A stretch of DNA of 64,000 nucleotides from Asterochloris sp. CNOR1 (lineage: Eukaryota; Chlorophyta; Trebouxiophyceae; Trebouxiales; Trebouxiaceae): assembly GCA_963969365.1 (NCBI GenBank), contig OZ017760.1:1054001-1118000 (forward strand), read 5' to 3'. The position numbers and the translations under genes are program-made. Position 1 is the stretch's first letter. Each line of letters opens with the position of its first letter. Shown here in pieces: positions 52,946 through 64,000 of the stretch. The notes beneath the pieces are model-generated. The model was not told where the DNA came from. It ran no database searches and saw only the letters and a list, made by a program, of their open reading frames with translations.

Positions 52946-53151
52946 TGCAGCACACTGCTGCCTTCTAGACCCTACCAGACCCTATCAGAAGCTTCCACTG
53001 CACCTGCTAGAACCTTCCTTGGTTTTCCTTTCCTTATATTATAATAATATGAGAGTATATATAGCTCACTGGCACTTCACCAACATTCCTTGACACCTTT
53101 GAACACCGTCTCAGAGCCCACCGTCCACCGTACGTTGTAAGCGAGGCCACA
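52946..53151 (+). repeat. Family B LTR 3
   Basis: 206 bp, shared by array units 2 and 3. Confidence 0.9.
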
Positions 53152-54823
53152 ACTTGGTTTCGGAGGTGGTGGGGAGTCCTGTGATCAGGTCCATGGTGAT
53201 TTGCTCCCAGTTGTGCTCTGGTGTTGGCAGAGGTTGAAGTAGGCCGGCGGGTGCGCGGTTGAGGGGCTTGTTGCGTTGGCAGGAGTCACAGGTCCTGACA
53301 TAGTCAGCCACATCATCGCGCTGGTGTGGCCACCAGAAGTCCTTGGAGACTCCTCGAAGCAGCTTGTCCATGCCCAGGTGTCCAGAGAAGGGGGTGTCGT
53401 GGTACTCGCGGAGAATGTCTTGGCGAAGGTTAGCACCAGCTGGCACGTAGACTGCACCCTCCTTGCGCCAGACGCCGTCCAACTCCTCAAGCACTTGCCT
53501 TCCACTCTCCTCCAGGTAGGTGTCGCCTTCGTAGGCCGACTTGATGCGCTCCATAAGGTTGTGTTGGAAGGTGCCAGTGATGGCATGGAGGTCTGGGCGG
53601 CGGGAGAGGGGGTCTGCGAGGTTGTCACTGCCCGCCTTGTAGTGGATGTCCAGGTCAAACTGCTGGAGTGTCTCCAGCCAGCGAGCTTGTCGCCGGGACA
53701 GGTTGCGCTGAGTGGTGAGGTATTTGAGGTTGAGGTGGTCTGAGTTGACGCGGAACTTGGATCCTTCCAGGTAGCAGCGCCATGTGCGAAGAGCATGGAT
53801 CACCGCCAGTAGCTCCAGCTCATGTATGGGGTAGTTGCGCTCGGCGGAGTTGAGCTTGCGAGACTCGTAGGCGATGGGCTGAAGTCCATTGCCTTGGTCC
53901 TGAAGCAGCGTGGCCCCGATGGCAAACTGGGAGGCGTCTGTGTAGAGCTCGAAGGGGTAGGCGAAGTCAGGTGTGGCCAGGACTGGTGTGGTTGTCAGAG
54001 CATGCTTGAGCTCAGCAAAGGCCTTGGCCTCCACCTCGCTCCATCGCCAAGTTGCCTTGGCGCCGGTGATGTTGGTCAGTGGCGCTGCTATGTGGGAGAA
54101 CCTGTTGACAAAGCGCCGGTAGAAGCCCGCGAGGCCCAGAAAGCACCGGAGTTGGTGTGCGTCTGAGGGGTCAAGCCAATCAAGAATGGCCTTCACCTTC
54201 CTTGCGTCCACCTTGATGCCTGCCCCGCTGATGGTGTGGCCAAGGAAGTCCAGCTCAGCCATGCCGAACTGGCACTTGGAGGCCTTGGCGTAGAGGTGGT
54301 GCCGCTCCAAGGCACTGAGCACAGCCTCCACATGCTGCGCGTGCTCCTCAGGGGATTTGGAGTAGATGAGGATGTCGTCAAGGTAGACCACGACGAATTT
54401 GTCCAGGAAGGGCCTGAGCACTTGGTTCATGAGGGTCATGAACGTGCTTGGCGCTTTGGTGAGCCCAAAGGGTAGCACCAGGAACTCAAAGTGACCATAG
54501 CGTGAGCGGAAGGCCGTCTTGTGCGTGTCGCCCTCAGCGATGCGGACTTGCCAGTAGCCACTGGCCAGGTCCAGCTTATAGAACACCTTGGCGCCATTGA
54601 GTTGGTCCAGGAGGTCATCAATGCGTGGAATGGGGTAGCGGTTCTTCACAGTGATTTTGTTGAGCGCTCTGTAGTCGATGCACATCCGCAGGACGCCTCC
54701 TGTAGCTGGGCGTGTGAAGTCTGTGGTGCCGGGGTCACTGTGGTTGTCTCTGCGGTGGTTGTCTCTGCGGTGGTTGTCTCTGCGGTGCGCACCAGGGCAA
54801 GATAGCCGCTGGCGCTGTAGCAC
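53111..54823 (-). pseudogene. Family B pol segment, array unit 3
   Basis: Same parts as units 1 and 2. Confidence 0.9.
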
Positions 54824-56876
54824 ACAGCTACCTACTAGAACCTACCAGACCTGCCAGACACTTCTACTGCACCTGCCAGAAGTTTCCACTGCACCTGCCA
54901 GAACCTTCCATGAGCTTACCTTCATAAATATTGATAATAATATGGTATATATAGCACTCTGTTCACCTTGCTAGCAGACCTCTCATACTTCACACACCTC
55001 ACATCCTTGTACCTGGCCTCAGGGCCCAAGTCCATAGCAACCATGTAACCCCTGGGTCACAACTTGGTTTCGGAGGTTCTGTTCGATCACTCCCCATGGA
55101 CCCAGCAGCCATGCAAGCCAAGATCATGGAGCTCGAGGCTTCCCTGGTCACACTCACCAGTGCCCTACAGCAGCTCAGCACACAGCAGGCTGTCCACTCA
55201 GCACCCAAGCCACCCAAACCACCCAAGCCAGACAAGTTCCAAGGAGACCGCCGCAGTGGTGCAGCATCCAACTGGCTGCACCAGATGACACTCTACCTCA
55301 CCCTCTCGGGACTCCTGGGCACCGCACAGGCCGTGCCCCACGCCTGTCCTTCCTCATTGGAGCTGCAAGAACCTGGTGGCGCACCCAAGAAGCTTCCGGA
55401 AGCCCACCAACCACCTGGACAACCTTCAGAGGCTGCCTTCCTTGAGGCCTTCCAGACCCTTGATGCTGAGCGCATCGCCAGAGACAACATGGAGAACCTC
55501 AGGCAACGCACCTCTGTCACAGACTACGCCAACCAGTTCTCAGGCCTACTCCTGGAAGTTCCACACATGCACCCCGCGGACGCCATCTACCAGTTTGTGA
55601 AAGGCCTGAAGCCCCAGATTCGCCTCCACGTGGAGCTTCAGCGGCCATCCACCGTCAACGACGCCATGCGCCTGGCAGAAGCCGCTGACTCAGCTCTCTA
55701 CTACACACGACCCACCTACCACATCAACCGGCCAACACCTTCACCTCCCTACCTGGGACCACAACCCATGCAGCTGGGTGCCCTGACCAGACGCCCACCC
55801 ACAGAGCGACACCGCCTCCTCAGAGGCAAGCAGAGCTTCCGCTGCCACCAACTTGGGCGCCGTGCTCGAGAGCGCACTCCGTCAACCACCGTTTGTCCAA
55901 CAACATCCTCAACACACGAGCAACCCAGAGACTAGCTGGCCAACCTGATCACACAGCTTTGGCACAGATCTGCGCCAGCAGAGCCACGCCAACATCGACA
56001 ACCCAGACCAAGACTACCCAAGTCCAAGGTACATCCTTGCAGACTAGAGCGGACCGGCTCAGGCAGGGGTGACCCTTGGGCAGCAACTCCCAGACCACAA
56101 CACCTCAGTGACTACCACAGCTTGTGCCACATCATGGATCCTAAGACACCGGAGACAAAACCATCGCAGAGACCACAGCATCGCAGAGACCACCCGGTTA
56201 CAGAGCACCTTGCGGACCAGAATCCAAGGACCTGGACACCCATCACAGATCACAGTGGACCCAATGAGACCCCAAGGACAACACCATCGCAGAGAGCATC
56301 ACCTGGGCACAGCGCACCTTGCGGACAAGATCCAAGGACCTCGCCACCCAACACAGATCCCCAGTGAGACACCAAGGACCCTGCAGACTAGAGCGCACTG
56401 GCTCAGGCATGGGTGAGACACCAAGGACAACACCATCGTCTTCGCAGCGAAATACTACAACCTCGTCATGGAGTGAGCACAGTGCACCTTGCGGCCAAGA
56501 ATCTAAGGACCCGAGCAACCAACGCAGACCACATTGGACCACAGCAACGCAATGCACTTGGCAGATCCCAACGTGCGCCACACAACAAGGAGCCCTCCCC
56601 AAGGAGCTTCAGTATAAAAGGGGGGAAGGATGTAGCACACAGCTACCTACTAGAACCTACCAGACCTGCCAGACACTTCTACTGCACCTGCCAGAAGTTT
56701 CCACTGCACCTGCCAGAACCTTCCATGAGCTTACCTTCATAAATATTGATACTAATATGGTATATATAGCACTCTGTTCACCTTGCTAGCAGACCTCTCA
56801 TACTTCACACACCTCACATCCTTGTACCTGGCCTCAGGGCCCAAGTCCATAGCAACCATGTAACCCCTGGGTCACA
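54816..56876 (+). mobile_element. Nested family A element, array unit 3
   Basis: LTRs 54816-55061 and 56631-56876; GGCGC target duplication on both sides. Slightly diverged from units 1 and 2 within gag. Confidence 0.88.
55096..55935 (+). CDS. Gag of nested family A element, unit 3
   Basis: 279 aa open frame, like units 1 and 2 except for one altered stretch in the middle of the gag core. Confidence 0.75.
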   Translation: MDPAAMQAKIMELEASLVTLTSALQQLSTQQAVHSAPKPPKPPKPDKFQGDRRSGAASNWLHQMTLYLTLSGLLGTAQAVPHACPSSLELQEPGGAPKKLPEAHQPPGQPSEAAFLEAFQTLDAERIARDNMENLRQRTSVTDYANQFSGLLLEVPHMHPADAIYQFVKGLKPQIRLHVELQRPSTVNDAMRLAEAADSALYYTRPTYHINRPTPSPPYLGPQPMQLGALTRRPPTERHRLLRGKQSFRCHQLGRRARERTPSTTVCPTTSSTHEQPRD

Positions 56877-56954
56877 GGCGCCGTGTCTGAGTGCTCTGGA
56901 GGCTTGCTTCTTCCTCAGAAGAAGTTGTCCTTGGTGCCTCACTGCTGGGGGCCA

Positions 56955-57369
56955 CTATGATCTTTGTTGGGCGTTCAGTTCCTTGGATTCTTGGCCGCAA
57001 GGTGCGCTGTGCCCAGTCGATGTCAGGGTTGTTGCTCTGGAGCCATGGTTGTCCCAGGATGAGATCATGGGGGCCGAGGTCTGTGACGTGGAGGTGGCAC
57101 GAGGTCTGGTAGCCACTGAGGGTGACGGTGTTGTCGCTAATCTGGGTGCATGGGCGACGCTGCCGTCTGCAAGCGTGACACGCCCATGGGGGTCTTCCTT
57201 GGTCTTGGGTAGTCTGTGCTTGGCCATGTAGCGGTGGTTGATGAAGTCCATGGAGGCACCTGAGTCCACCAGGATGTTGGCAGGGTGTCCGGCGCAGGTG
57301 CCTTGAAGGATGAGCAGGTCTGGGTGGCATGGTGGTGTTGTCATGTCATTCCAAGCAGAAGCCATCCTC
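56955..57369 (-). pseudogene. Family B protease segment, unit 3
   Basis: Same aspartic protease segment as unit 1. Confidence 0.75.
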
Positions 57370-57528
57370 AAGCGCCGACGCCGCAAAATTGGTGACAAAA
57401 CTGTGGAGGAGTTCTTGATCAAATGGCGGGACCGAGGCAACCAGGACAATTTGTGGATGCCTGTGGAGGACGTGGACCAAGGCCTGCTGACCAACTTAAG
57501 ACGCCTCCCCAAGGACCTTCAATACTAA
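57339..57528 (+). pseudogene. Chromodomain fragment of family B, unit 3
   Basis: Same fragment as units 1 and 2, followed by the polypurine tract and LTR 4. Confidence 0.8.
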
Positions 57529-57540
57529 AGGGGGGAAGGA

Positions 57541-57746
57541 TGCAGCACACTGCTGCCTTCTAGACCCTACCAGACCCTATCAGAAGCTTCCACTGCACCT
57601 GCTAGAACCTTCCTTGGTTTTCCTTTCCTTATATTATAATAATATGAGAGTATATATAGCTCACTGGCACTTCACCAACATTCCTTGACACCTTTGAACA
57701 CCGTCTCAGAGCCCACCGTCCACCGTACGTTGTAAGCGAGGCCACA
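57541..57746 (+). repeat. Family B LTR 4
   Basis: 206 bp, right end of the array, followed by the target duplication GGTTG. Confidence 0.9.
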
Positions 57747-57751
57747 GGTTG

Positions 57752-58482
57752 TCTCTGAGGAGGCGGTGTCGCTCTGTGGGTGGGCGTCTGGTCAGGGCAC
57801 TCAGCTGCATGGGTTGTTGTCCCAGGTAGGGAGGTGAAGGTGTTGGCCGGTTGATATGGTAGAAGGGTCGTGTGTGTAGAGAGCTGAGTCAGCGGCTTGT
57901 GCCAGGCGCATGGCCTCGCTGACGGTGGATGGCCGCTGAAGCTCCACGTGGAGGCGAACCTGGGGCTTCAGGCCTTTCATAAACTGGTAGATGGCGTCCG
58001 CGGGGTGCATGTGTGGAACTTCCAGGAGTAGGTCTGAGAACTGGTTGGCGTAGTCTGTGACAGAGGTGCGTTGCCTGAGGTTCTCCATGTTGTCTCTGGC
58101 GATGCGCACAGCATCAAGGGTCTGGAAGGCCTCAAGGAAGGCAGCCTTGAAGGTTGTCCAGGTGGTTGGTGGGCTTCCGGAAGCTTCTTGGGTGCGCCAC
58201 CAGGTTCTTGCAGCTCCAATGAGAAAGGACACGGCGTGGGGCACGGCCTGTGCGGTGCCCAGGAGTCCCGAGAGGGTGAGGTAGAGGGTCATCTGGTGCA
58301 GCCAGTTAGATGCTGCACCGCTGCGGCGGTCTCCTTGGATTTTGTCTGGCTTTGGTGATTTGGGTGCTGAGTGGACAGCCTGCTGTGTGCTGAGCTGCTG
58401 TAGTGTACTGGTGAGTGTGACCAGGGAAGCCTCGAGCTCCATGATCTTGGCTTGCATGGCTGCAGGGTCCATGGGGAATATG
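57752..58482 (-). pseudogene. Gag of the split minus-strand family A element
   Basis: Minus-strand gag relative starting MDPAAMQAKIMELEASL at about 58470 and running left until cut by the family B insertion. It differs at scattered residues from the nested A gags, so it is an older copy. In this copy its frame is fused at the start to copia sequence by the 58483 junction. Confidence 0.8.
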
Positions 58483-60959
58483 GCGCCTTCGTTGAGTATG
58501 AAGACGTAGCCGGTGGTTGAGCGTCTGGTGTCAAGGTCTCCAGCGTAGTATGAGTCACAGTAGCCCAGCAGCTGGTCGCTGCTGTTGCCTCTGCCAAAGC
58601 AGATGCCTTGGCCTCTGGTACCAGCGAGGTAGCGCAGAACTCCAAGGGCCGCTGCCCAGTGGCTGGTGGTTGGTGTTGTTATGTATCTGGCCAGGGCTCC
58701 CACGGCTTGCGCAATGTCTGGCCGTGTGCACACTGCCAGGTACATGAGGCTCCCAACGAGCTGGCTGAAGCCATACTTGTGCTTGTCCAAAGGCTCCCCC
58801 TCGTCCTTGGTCAGCTTGGTGGAGGCTGTGAGTGGCACTGACTTGGGCTTGGCATCTTGCATCTGGTACTTGGAGAGCAGCTGGGTTGTCATGCGCTGCT
58901 GGCTGAGCTTGAGGCTCTGCCTGGTGCGGTTGCGCTCGATCAGCATGCCCAAGTAGATCTGTGCCTCCCCCAGGTCCTTGCCTCGAAGGCTGTCATGGCC
59001 TTGCTCTTGGCCCACTCCACAGAGGAGAGGCTCTGAGCTCGTTGGGCAGCCCAGCGTCACTGAGCATGGCCCTGGCCCGCTCCATGAGTGTGCGGTTGAG
59101 CCTTTCGGCCGCGCCATTCTGCTCTGGGGTGTAGGGAACGGTTGTCTGGTGGAGTATGCCTCTGGACTTGAGGTACTGGGTGAGCTCTGTGTTGACATAC
59201 TTTTCCCGTTGTCTGTGCGGATGGCTTGCACTCTCCTTTTGGTCTGGTTTTCCAGCAGGTGAAGGACTTCGCGAACCGTTGTGGTTGTTTCTGACTTGTA
59301 GGAGATGATCCGGACGATGGACAGCTTGGAGAAGTCGTCCAGGAAGGTGGCCACATACTTGCTTCCACCAAGTGAAGGTACGGGCATGGGCCCGCATAGG
59401 TCCATATGTAGAAGCTCCAGAAAATCTGTGCTCTCCCGCTTGGAAGCTGGGAATGGCTCCTTGTGGTGCTTGGCCAGGATGCAAGGCTTGCAGACTACTG
59501 CCTTTGCAGCCTTGAAGTCCCTCTCGGGGACTTTGATGCCATCCACCATGTCCTCACGGACCAGCGCCTCCAGGTTGTGGTAGCCAAGGTGCCCAAAGCG
59601 GCGATGCCAGAGCTCTGCTGTCTCTGGCTTTGGGGTGGCCGCCAGTGCTGTGGCTGCATCCCTCAGGCTTGGAATGTAGTAGAGGCCATTGGGCCCGCGC
59701 TTGGCGGCACCAATGTCTCTGCCATGCTGCCTGATGGAGCAGCATGTGGGCCCAAAGTTGAACTTGGTGCCCCGCCCAGTTGCCGTGGTGATGGAGAACA
59801 GGTTGGCGGCTGCTGTTGGGATGTAGAGAACACTCTTCAGCACAATGGTTGCTCTGTCTGTCTCCAAGAGAGCATCGCCCATGGCCTGGGCCTCGCCAAT
59901 GGTGCCATTGGCAAAGCAGACCGTGATGTTGCGGTCTGCTGCCCTGACAATGCTGAGCAGGTCTTTGTTGCCTGTGATGTGGTTAGATGCTCCTGAGTCC
60001 AGCACCCAGTCCAGGTCCCAGTTGACGACTGTGGCCCCCATGGCAGCCACGTTGCGGTGGCCACTGTCTCCCATGCTGGGATTGGGGCCACTGCGGCTCC
60101 AGCATGCCCAGCTGTGCCCTCTCTGCTCATCCCGCTTCTTCTTCTGACACTCTGCCTTGAGGTGTCCACGCTTGCCACAGTACCAGCACTCCTTGGCATT
60201 GCCTGAGCTGCCAGTGCCAGCTTGGTGCTGTGGCTTGCTGGCCTTGTTAGTGAAGAGGGCACGGTTGTCAGCCCTCTCTCCGCTGCCCAGTCGCTGCTCT
60301 GCTTGCAGCAGCTTGGCCAGCACGGCCCCCAGCTCTAGCTTGCTATCTGTGATCTCCAGGACAGCCAGGACGGTGTCAAACTCTCTGGGCAGCCCAGCCA
60401 GGATGCACATGATGAGCTCCTGATCCTCCACAGTGTGGCCAGCGGCCAGCAGCTGATCCCGCATGTCTGTGGCCCGGTTCACGCACTGGACCAGAGGCTC
60501 ATGGGGCTCCTTGCGTAGGCTGTTGAGCTCTCTCTTGAGGTGTAGCTGCCTTGCTGTGCTCTTGGCTTGGTAGACTGTCTCCAGCTTCTGCCAAGCCTCT
60601 GCTGCTGTCTTTGCCTTGGACAGCATATGTAGGTAGTGGTCCTTGACGTGGAGAGACAGCTGAGCCAGTGCCTTCTCGTCTGCTCCAGCCTTGGGCTCAC
60701 CCTGCCCAGACACAGCGCCCCAGAGGTCCTTGATGATGAGGAAGGCCTTCATCTTGGCGCTCCATACAGCATAGTTGTCTGTGTCCAGCTTGTCAATGTC
60801 CACATTGGTCATCGTGGCCCCAGGTGTAGTCTTGCCTTGCTTTGCTTTGCCCACTCCTCTGGTGGTTGGCTCCTTAAGGCAGAGACGGCTTCTGTGGCTA
60901 GCAGCCGGCGAGGACTGGGCCCATAACCTATTGAAGGACTGGCGGTGGCTGGCTAGCAA
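57801..60959 (-). pseudogene. Chimeric open frame: copia gag-pol joined to family A gag
   Basis: A 1052-residue open frame. Its first ~880 residues are the second copia copy, and its last ~170 are the minus-strand family A gag. The change-over at 58482/58483 is the junction of the 19.2-kb tandem duplication. There is no sign that it is expressed, and it is a fossil by-product. Confidence 0.8.
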
Positions 60960-61186
60960 ATGTGTTACAGAAGTGAAGTGTGTGTGGGGCCCAAGGCCCT
61001 TATATACACTGGTCGACGGTCAAGCACATGAGTTCATGGAAGCTGCTATGAGTTGATGTCAAGGCTCCAAAAGAGTCTGTTCCAGAAGCTTCTTGAACAT
61101 GCAGGGTAGATTGTAGAATGTTCTTGACCAGTGTGAGACACTCTCACAGACTGGACTGGCATGTCTGGTCTGACTGCCTCTCAACA
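58483..61186 (-). mobile_element. Copia element, second copy, lacking its 3' part
   Basis: Duplicate of the element at 39281-41984 with the 5' LTR at 60929-61186. The left side ends at the duplication junction. Broken. Confidence 0.85.
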
Positions 61187-61345
61187 CATGAGACTTACTG
61201 GATGCTTCACATCATAATCTCTTGGAGTTCCCGAGTGAACCACTTTATCCAACACAAAACAACTCTGATACAACACACGCCCCTCGCACCTCATGAATAG
61301 CCTCAGGACATAAGTCCACAGCAACCATGTTACTTCTAAGCTACA
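61187..61345 (+). repeat. Right part of the interrupted solo LTR, second copy
   Basis: Duplicate of 41985-42143. Its left part is absent from this copy. Confidence 0.7.
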
Positions 61346-61796
61346 CAGCGTACATTGCAATCCGTGCTCAACAGCTGCGGCTGTCAACCTCAGTGAGATC
61401 TGACTTCTCAGGTGAATCGTTTGTCCCAAGAGGGGCCTGTGAGCAGGCAACAATCCATGAATAGCTCCGTCAAGCAAGCGCCAGTAGCTCCATCAAGGAA
61501 GCGCGTTTAAGTAGGGCAATCCTTCAAGAGGTTTTATACGTCGTGGGATGCGAATGGAAACTACTATTGTACATGCTCTGGCCACAATCTTGCCTTGAAG
61601 AGATCCAACTTGTCAGGTGGCATCAAGGCCTGAAACATCGCAAGCTGGAAACGGCTGCGAAGTTGGTGTCAAGAGCAGGTAAGATTGGGCTTGGCTGTAA
61701 TGCCCCAGGTGCTGACCAGCTCACATCCTATTCAGCTCTAGACAACATGAAGCAGCACTGCAGAGTCCTGCTGGGGTGGGTGCAACGCACCTAGGC
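61346..61796. other. Spacer, second copy
   Basis: Duplicate of 42144-42594; no gene seen. Confidence 0.5.
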
Positions 61797-62953
61797 TGTG
61801 GCCCAGGGGTTACATGGTTGCTATGGACTTGGGCCCTGAGGCCAGGTACAAGGATGTGAGGTGTGTGAAGTATGAGAGGTCCCCTGGTGAAGTGAACAAA
61901 GTGCTATATATACCATGTTCTTATTATGATATCATAACGTAAAGCTCCTGGAAGGTTCTGGCAGGTGCAGTGGAACTTCTGGCAGGTGCAGTGGAAACTT
62001 CTGGCAGGTGCAGTAGAAGTGTCTGGCAGGTCTGGTAGGTTCTAGTAGGTAGCTGTGTGCTACATCCTTCCCCCCTTTAGTACTTAAGCTCCTTGTGGGG
62101 GGCCTCCATGTTGTGTGGCAAACGTTGGGATGTGCCAAGTGCGTTGCATTGCTGTGGTCCCAATGTGATCTGCGTTGGTTGCTCGGGTCCTTAGATACTT
62201 GGCCGCAAGGCGCATTATGCTCACTCCATGACGAGGTTGTAGTATTTCGCTGCGATGACGTCGGTGTTGTCCTTGGTGTCTCACCCATGCCTGAGCCAGT
62301 GCGCTCTAGTCTGCAGGGTCCTTGGTGTCTCACTGGGGATCTGTGCTGGGTGGCCTGGTCCTTGGATCTGTTCCGCAAGGTGCGATGTGCCCAGGTGATG
62401 CTCTCTGCGATGGTGTTGTCGTTGGGATCTCATTTGATCCACTGTGATCTGTGATGGGTGTCCAGGTCCTTGGATTCTGGTCCGCAAGGTGCTCTGTGCC
62501 CGGGTGGTCTCTGCGATGATGTTGTCTCTGCGATGGTGTGGTCTCTGCGACGGTGCGATGTCTGCGATGGCATGGTCTCTGCGATGGTGTTGTCTCTGCG
62601 ATGGCGTGGTCTCTGCGATGGTGTTGTCTCCGGTATCTTAGAATCTATAAAGTGGCACAAGCTGTGGTAGTCACTGAGGTGTTGTGGTCTGGGAGTTGCT
62701 GCCCAAGGGTCACCCCTGCCTGAGCCGGTCCGCTCTTGTCTGCAAGGATGTCCCTTCTTGGACTTGGGTAGTCTTGGTCTGGGTTGTCATTGTTGGCGTG
62801 GCTCTGCTGGCGCAGGTCTGTGCCAGTACTGTGTGATCAGGTTGGCCAGCTAGTCTCTGGGTTGCTCATGTGTTGAGGATGTTGTTGGACGCACGGTGGT
62901 TGACGAAGTGCGCTCTCGAGCACGGTGCCCAAGTTGGTGGCAACGGAAGCTCT
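61797..62953 (-). mobile_element. Family A minus-strand LTR and tail, second copy
   Basis: LTR 61797-62064 plus tail with the minisatellite at 62511-62634; duplicate of 42595-43751. Confidence 0.8.
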
Positions 62954-62958
62954 GGTTG

Positions 62959-63164
62959 TGCAGCACACTGCTGCCTTCTAGACCCTACCAGACCCTATCA
63001 GAAGCTTCCACTGCACCTGCTAGAACCTTCCTTGATTTTCCTTTCCTTGTGTTATAATAATATGAGAGTATATATAGCACACTGGCACTTCACCAACATT
63101 CCTTGACACCTTTGAACACCGTCTCAGAGCCCACCGTCCACCGTACGTTGTAAGCGAGGCCACA
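62959..63164 (+). repeat. Family B LTR 1, second copy
   Basis: 206 bp, preceded by GGTTG. It has the LTR 1 variant bases rather than those of LTRs 2-4, confirming that it is a copy of the array's left end. Confidence 0.88.
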
Positions 63165-64000
63165 ACTTGGTTTCGGAGGTGGTGGGGAGTCCTGTGATCA
63201 GGTCCATGGTGATTTGCTCCCAGTTGTGCTCTGGTGTTGGCAGAGGTTGAAGTAGGCCGGCGGGTGCGCGGTTGAGGGGCTTGTTGCGTTGGCAGGAGTC
63301 ACAGGTCCTGACATAGTCAGCCACATCATCGCGCTGGTGTGGCCACCAGAAGTCCTTGGAGACTCCTCGAAGCAGCTTGTCCATGCCCAGGTGTCCAGAG
63401 AAGGGGGTGTCGTGGTACTCGCGGAGAATGTCTTGGCGAAGGTTAGCACCAGCTGGCACGTAGACTGCACCCTCCTTGCGCCAGACGCCGTCCAACTCCT
63501 CAAGCACTTGCCTTCCACTCTCCTCCAGGTAGGTGTCGCCTTCGTAGGCCGACTTGATGCGCTCCATAAGGTTGTGTTGGAAGGTGCCAGTGATGGCATG
63601 GAGGTCTGGGCGGCGGGAGAGGGGGTCTGCGAGGTTGTCACTGCCCGCCTTGTAGTGGATGTCCAGGTCAAACTGCTGGAGTGTCTCCAGCCAGCGAGCT
63701 TGTCGCCGGGACAGGTTGCGCTGAGTGGTGAGGTATTTGAGGTTGAGGTGGTCTGAGTTGACGCGGAACTTGGATCCTTCCAGGTAGCAGCGCCATGTGC
63801 GAAGAGCATGGATCACCGCCAGTAGCTCCAGCTCATGTATGGGGTAGTTGCGCTCGGCGGAGTTGAGCTTGCGAGACTCGTAGGCGATGGGCTGAAGTCC
63901 ATTGCCTTGGTCCTGAAGCAGCGTGGCCCCGATGGCAAACTGGGAGGCGTCTGTGTAGAGCTCGAAGGGGTAGGCGAAGTCAGGTGTGGCCAGGACTGGT
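63124..64000 (-). pseudogene. Family B pol segment, second-copy array, cut by window end
   Basis: RNase H and integrase zinc-binding parts match unit 1. Reverse transcriptase would lie beyond the window. Confidence 0.85.

Larger units (their letters stand above)
43757..57746 (+). mobile_element. Tandem array of family B chromovirus-like Ty3/gypsy element: four LTRs, three interiors
   Basis: LTRs at 43757, 48352, 52946 and 57541 (206 bp each) separate three interiors at 4594-4595 bp period. One 5-bp target duplication, GGTTG (43752-43756 and 57747-57751), brackets the whole array, so it counts as one insertion. Every interior has the same parts: candidate primer-binding site, a pol segment lying opposite to the LTR direction, a nested family A element, a chromodomain fragment, and the polypurine tract AAAGGGGGGAAGG. 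All units are broken as autonomous elements. They are almost identical to each other, so the array is very recent. Confidence 0.88.
42595..58482 (-). mobile_element. Minus-strand family A short-LTR element, split by the family B array
   Basis: The 3' LTR is at 42595-42862 and the non-coding tail at 42863-43751. The interruption is 43757-57746, and the gag part resumes at 57752-58482. The 5' LTR is not present in this copy; the duplication junction at 58483 lies where it would begin. It is a diverged relative of the three plus-strand A copies and is broken. Confidence 0.75.
58483..64000. repeat. Second copy of the 19.2-kb tandem duplication (first copy starts 39281)
   Basis: From 58483 to the window end the sequence repeats 39281-44798 at a constant offset of 19202 bp with very few differences seen (for example a C/T at 39730/58932). 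It carries the copia part, the spacer, the minus-strand A LTR and tail, the first B LTR and the B pol segment. Unit length 19202 bp means the first copy ends exactly where the second begins. Confidence 0.88.

Noticed and set aside
43757-57746. Each array unit as an independent insertion
   Set aside because: Neighbouring units share single LTRs, and a target duplication is present only at the outer ends of the array.

Overview
The window looks like nuclear DNA of a green alga, most likely a trebouxiophyte (inference). Genes are split into many short exons; introns mostly start GTGAGY/GTAAGY and end in CTGCAG or TTGCAG. The recognisable proteins are plant-lineage or general eukaryotic types. 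No bacterial operons, CRISPR arrays, rRNA or tRNA genes were seen. Most long open frames in the first 38 kb are antisense or intronic shadows, so the gene models here were built from exon homology, splice sites and phase, and several close exactly in frame.

Gene-bearing part (1-37895). Minus strand from the left edge to 3315: RBBP5/Swd1-like WD40 subunit of H3K4 methyltransferase complexes, cut by the window edge. Plus 3763-7875: a 383-aa membrane-anchored TKL/Raf-like kinase in 12 exons. Minus 8175-15069: a 728-aa NPK1/ANP-type MAP3K in 15 exons with an N-terminal lipidation motif. Plus 15236-15577: a small membrane-tail protein. Plus 15691-16872: a VOC/glyoxalase-I-like protein. Minus 16950-18230: RNase P/MRP subunit p30. 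Plus 19157-23394: a bZIP transcription factor. Plus 23862-37895: a roughly 14-kb gene for a TASH3/TSAUCER-like subunit of the TSET/TPLATE endocytic complex, unusually with two SH3 domains. The genes alternate in strand, giving divergent promoters (3316-3762, 15070-15235) and convergent ends (7876-8174, 16873-16949). They are not an operon or one pathway.

A recurring oddity in these genes is short tandem duplication across exon-intron junctions. It is seen in the MAP3K gene and at several places in the TASH3-like gene, including one 102-bp duplication whose unit itself begins with GT and ends with AG.

Transposon part (37896-64000). This is a nest of LTR retrotransposon fossils. A copia element (38603-41984, target-site duplication CATGA) sits inside a solo LTR (38527-42143, duplication CAGCG). 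To its right a minus-strand short-LTR element (family A) is split by a three-unit tandem array of a second family (B, 43757-57746, duplication GGTTG). In the array, four 206-bp LTRs alternate with three nearly identical 4.39-kb interiors. Each interior carries its own nested family-A element (duplication GGCGC). At 58483 the sequence restarts as a copy of 39281 onward, at a constant offset of 19202 bp, and continues past the window end. This is a large tandem duplication, or an assembly effect, which also creates a chimeric copia-gag open frame.
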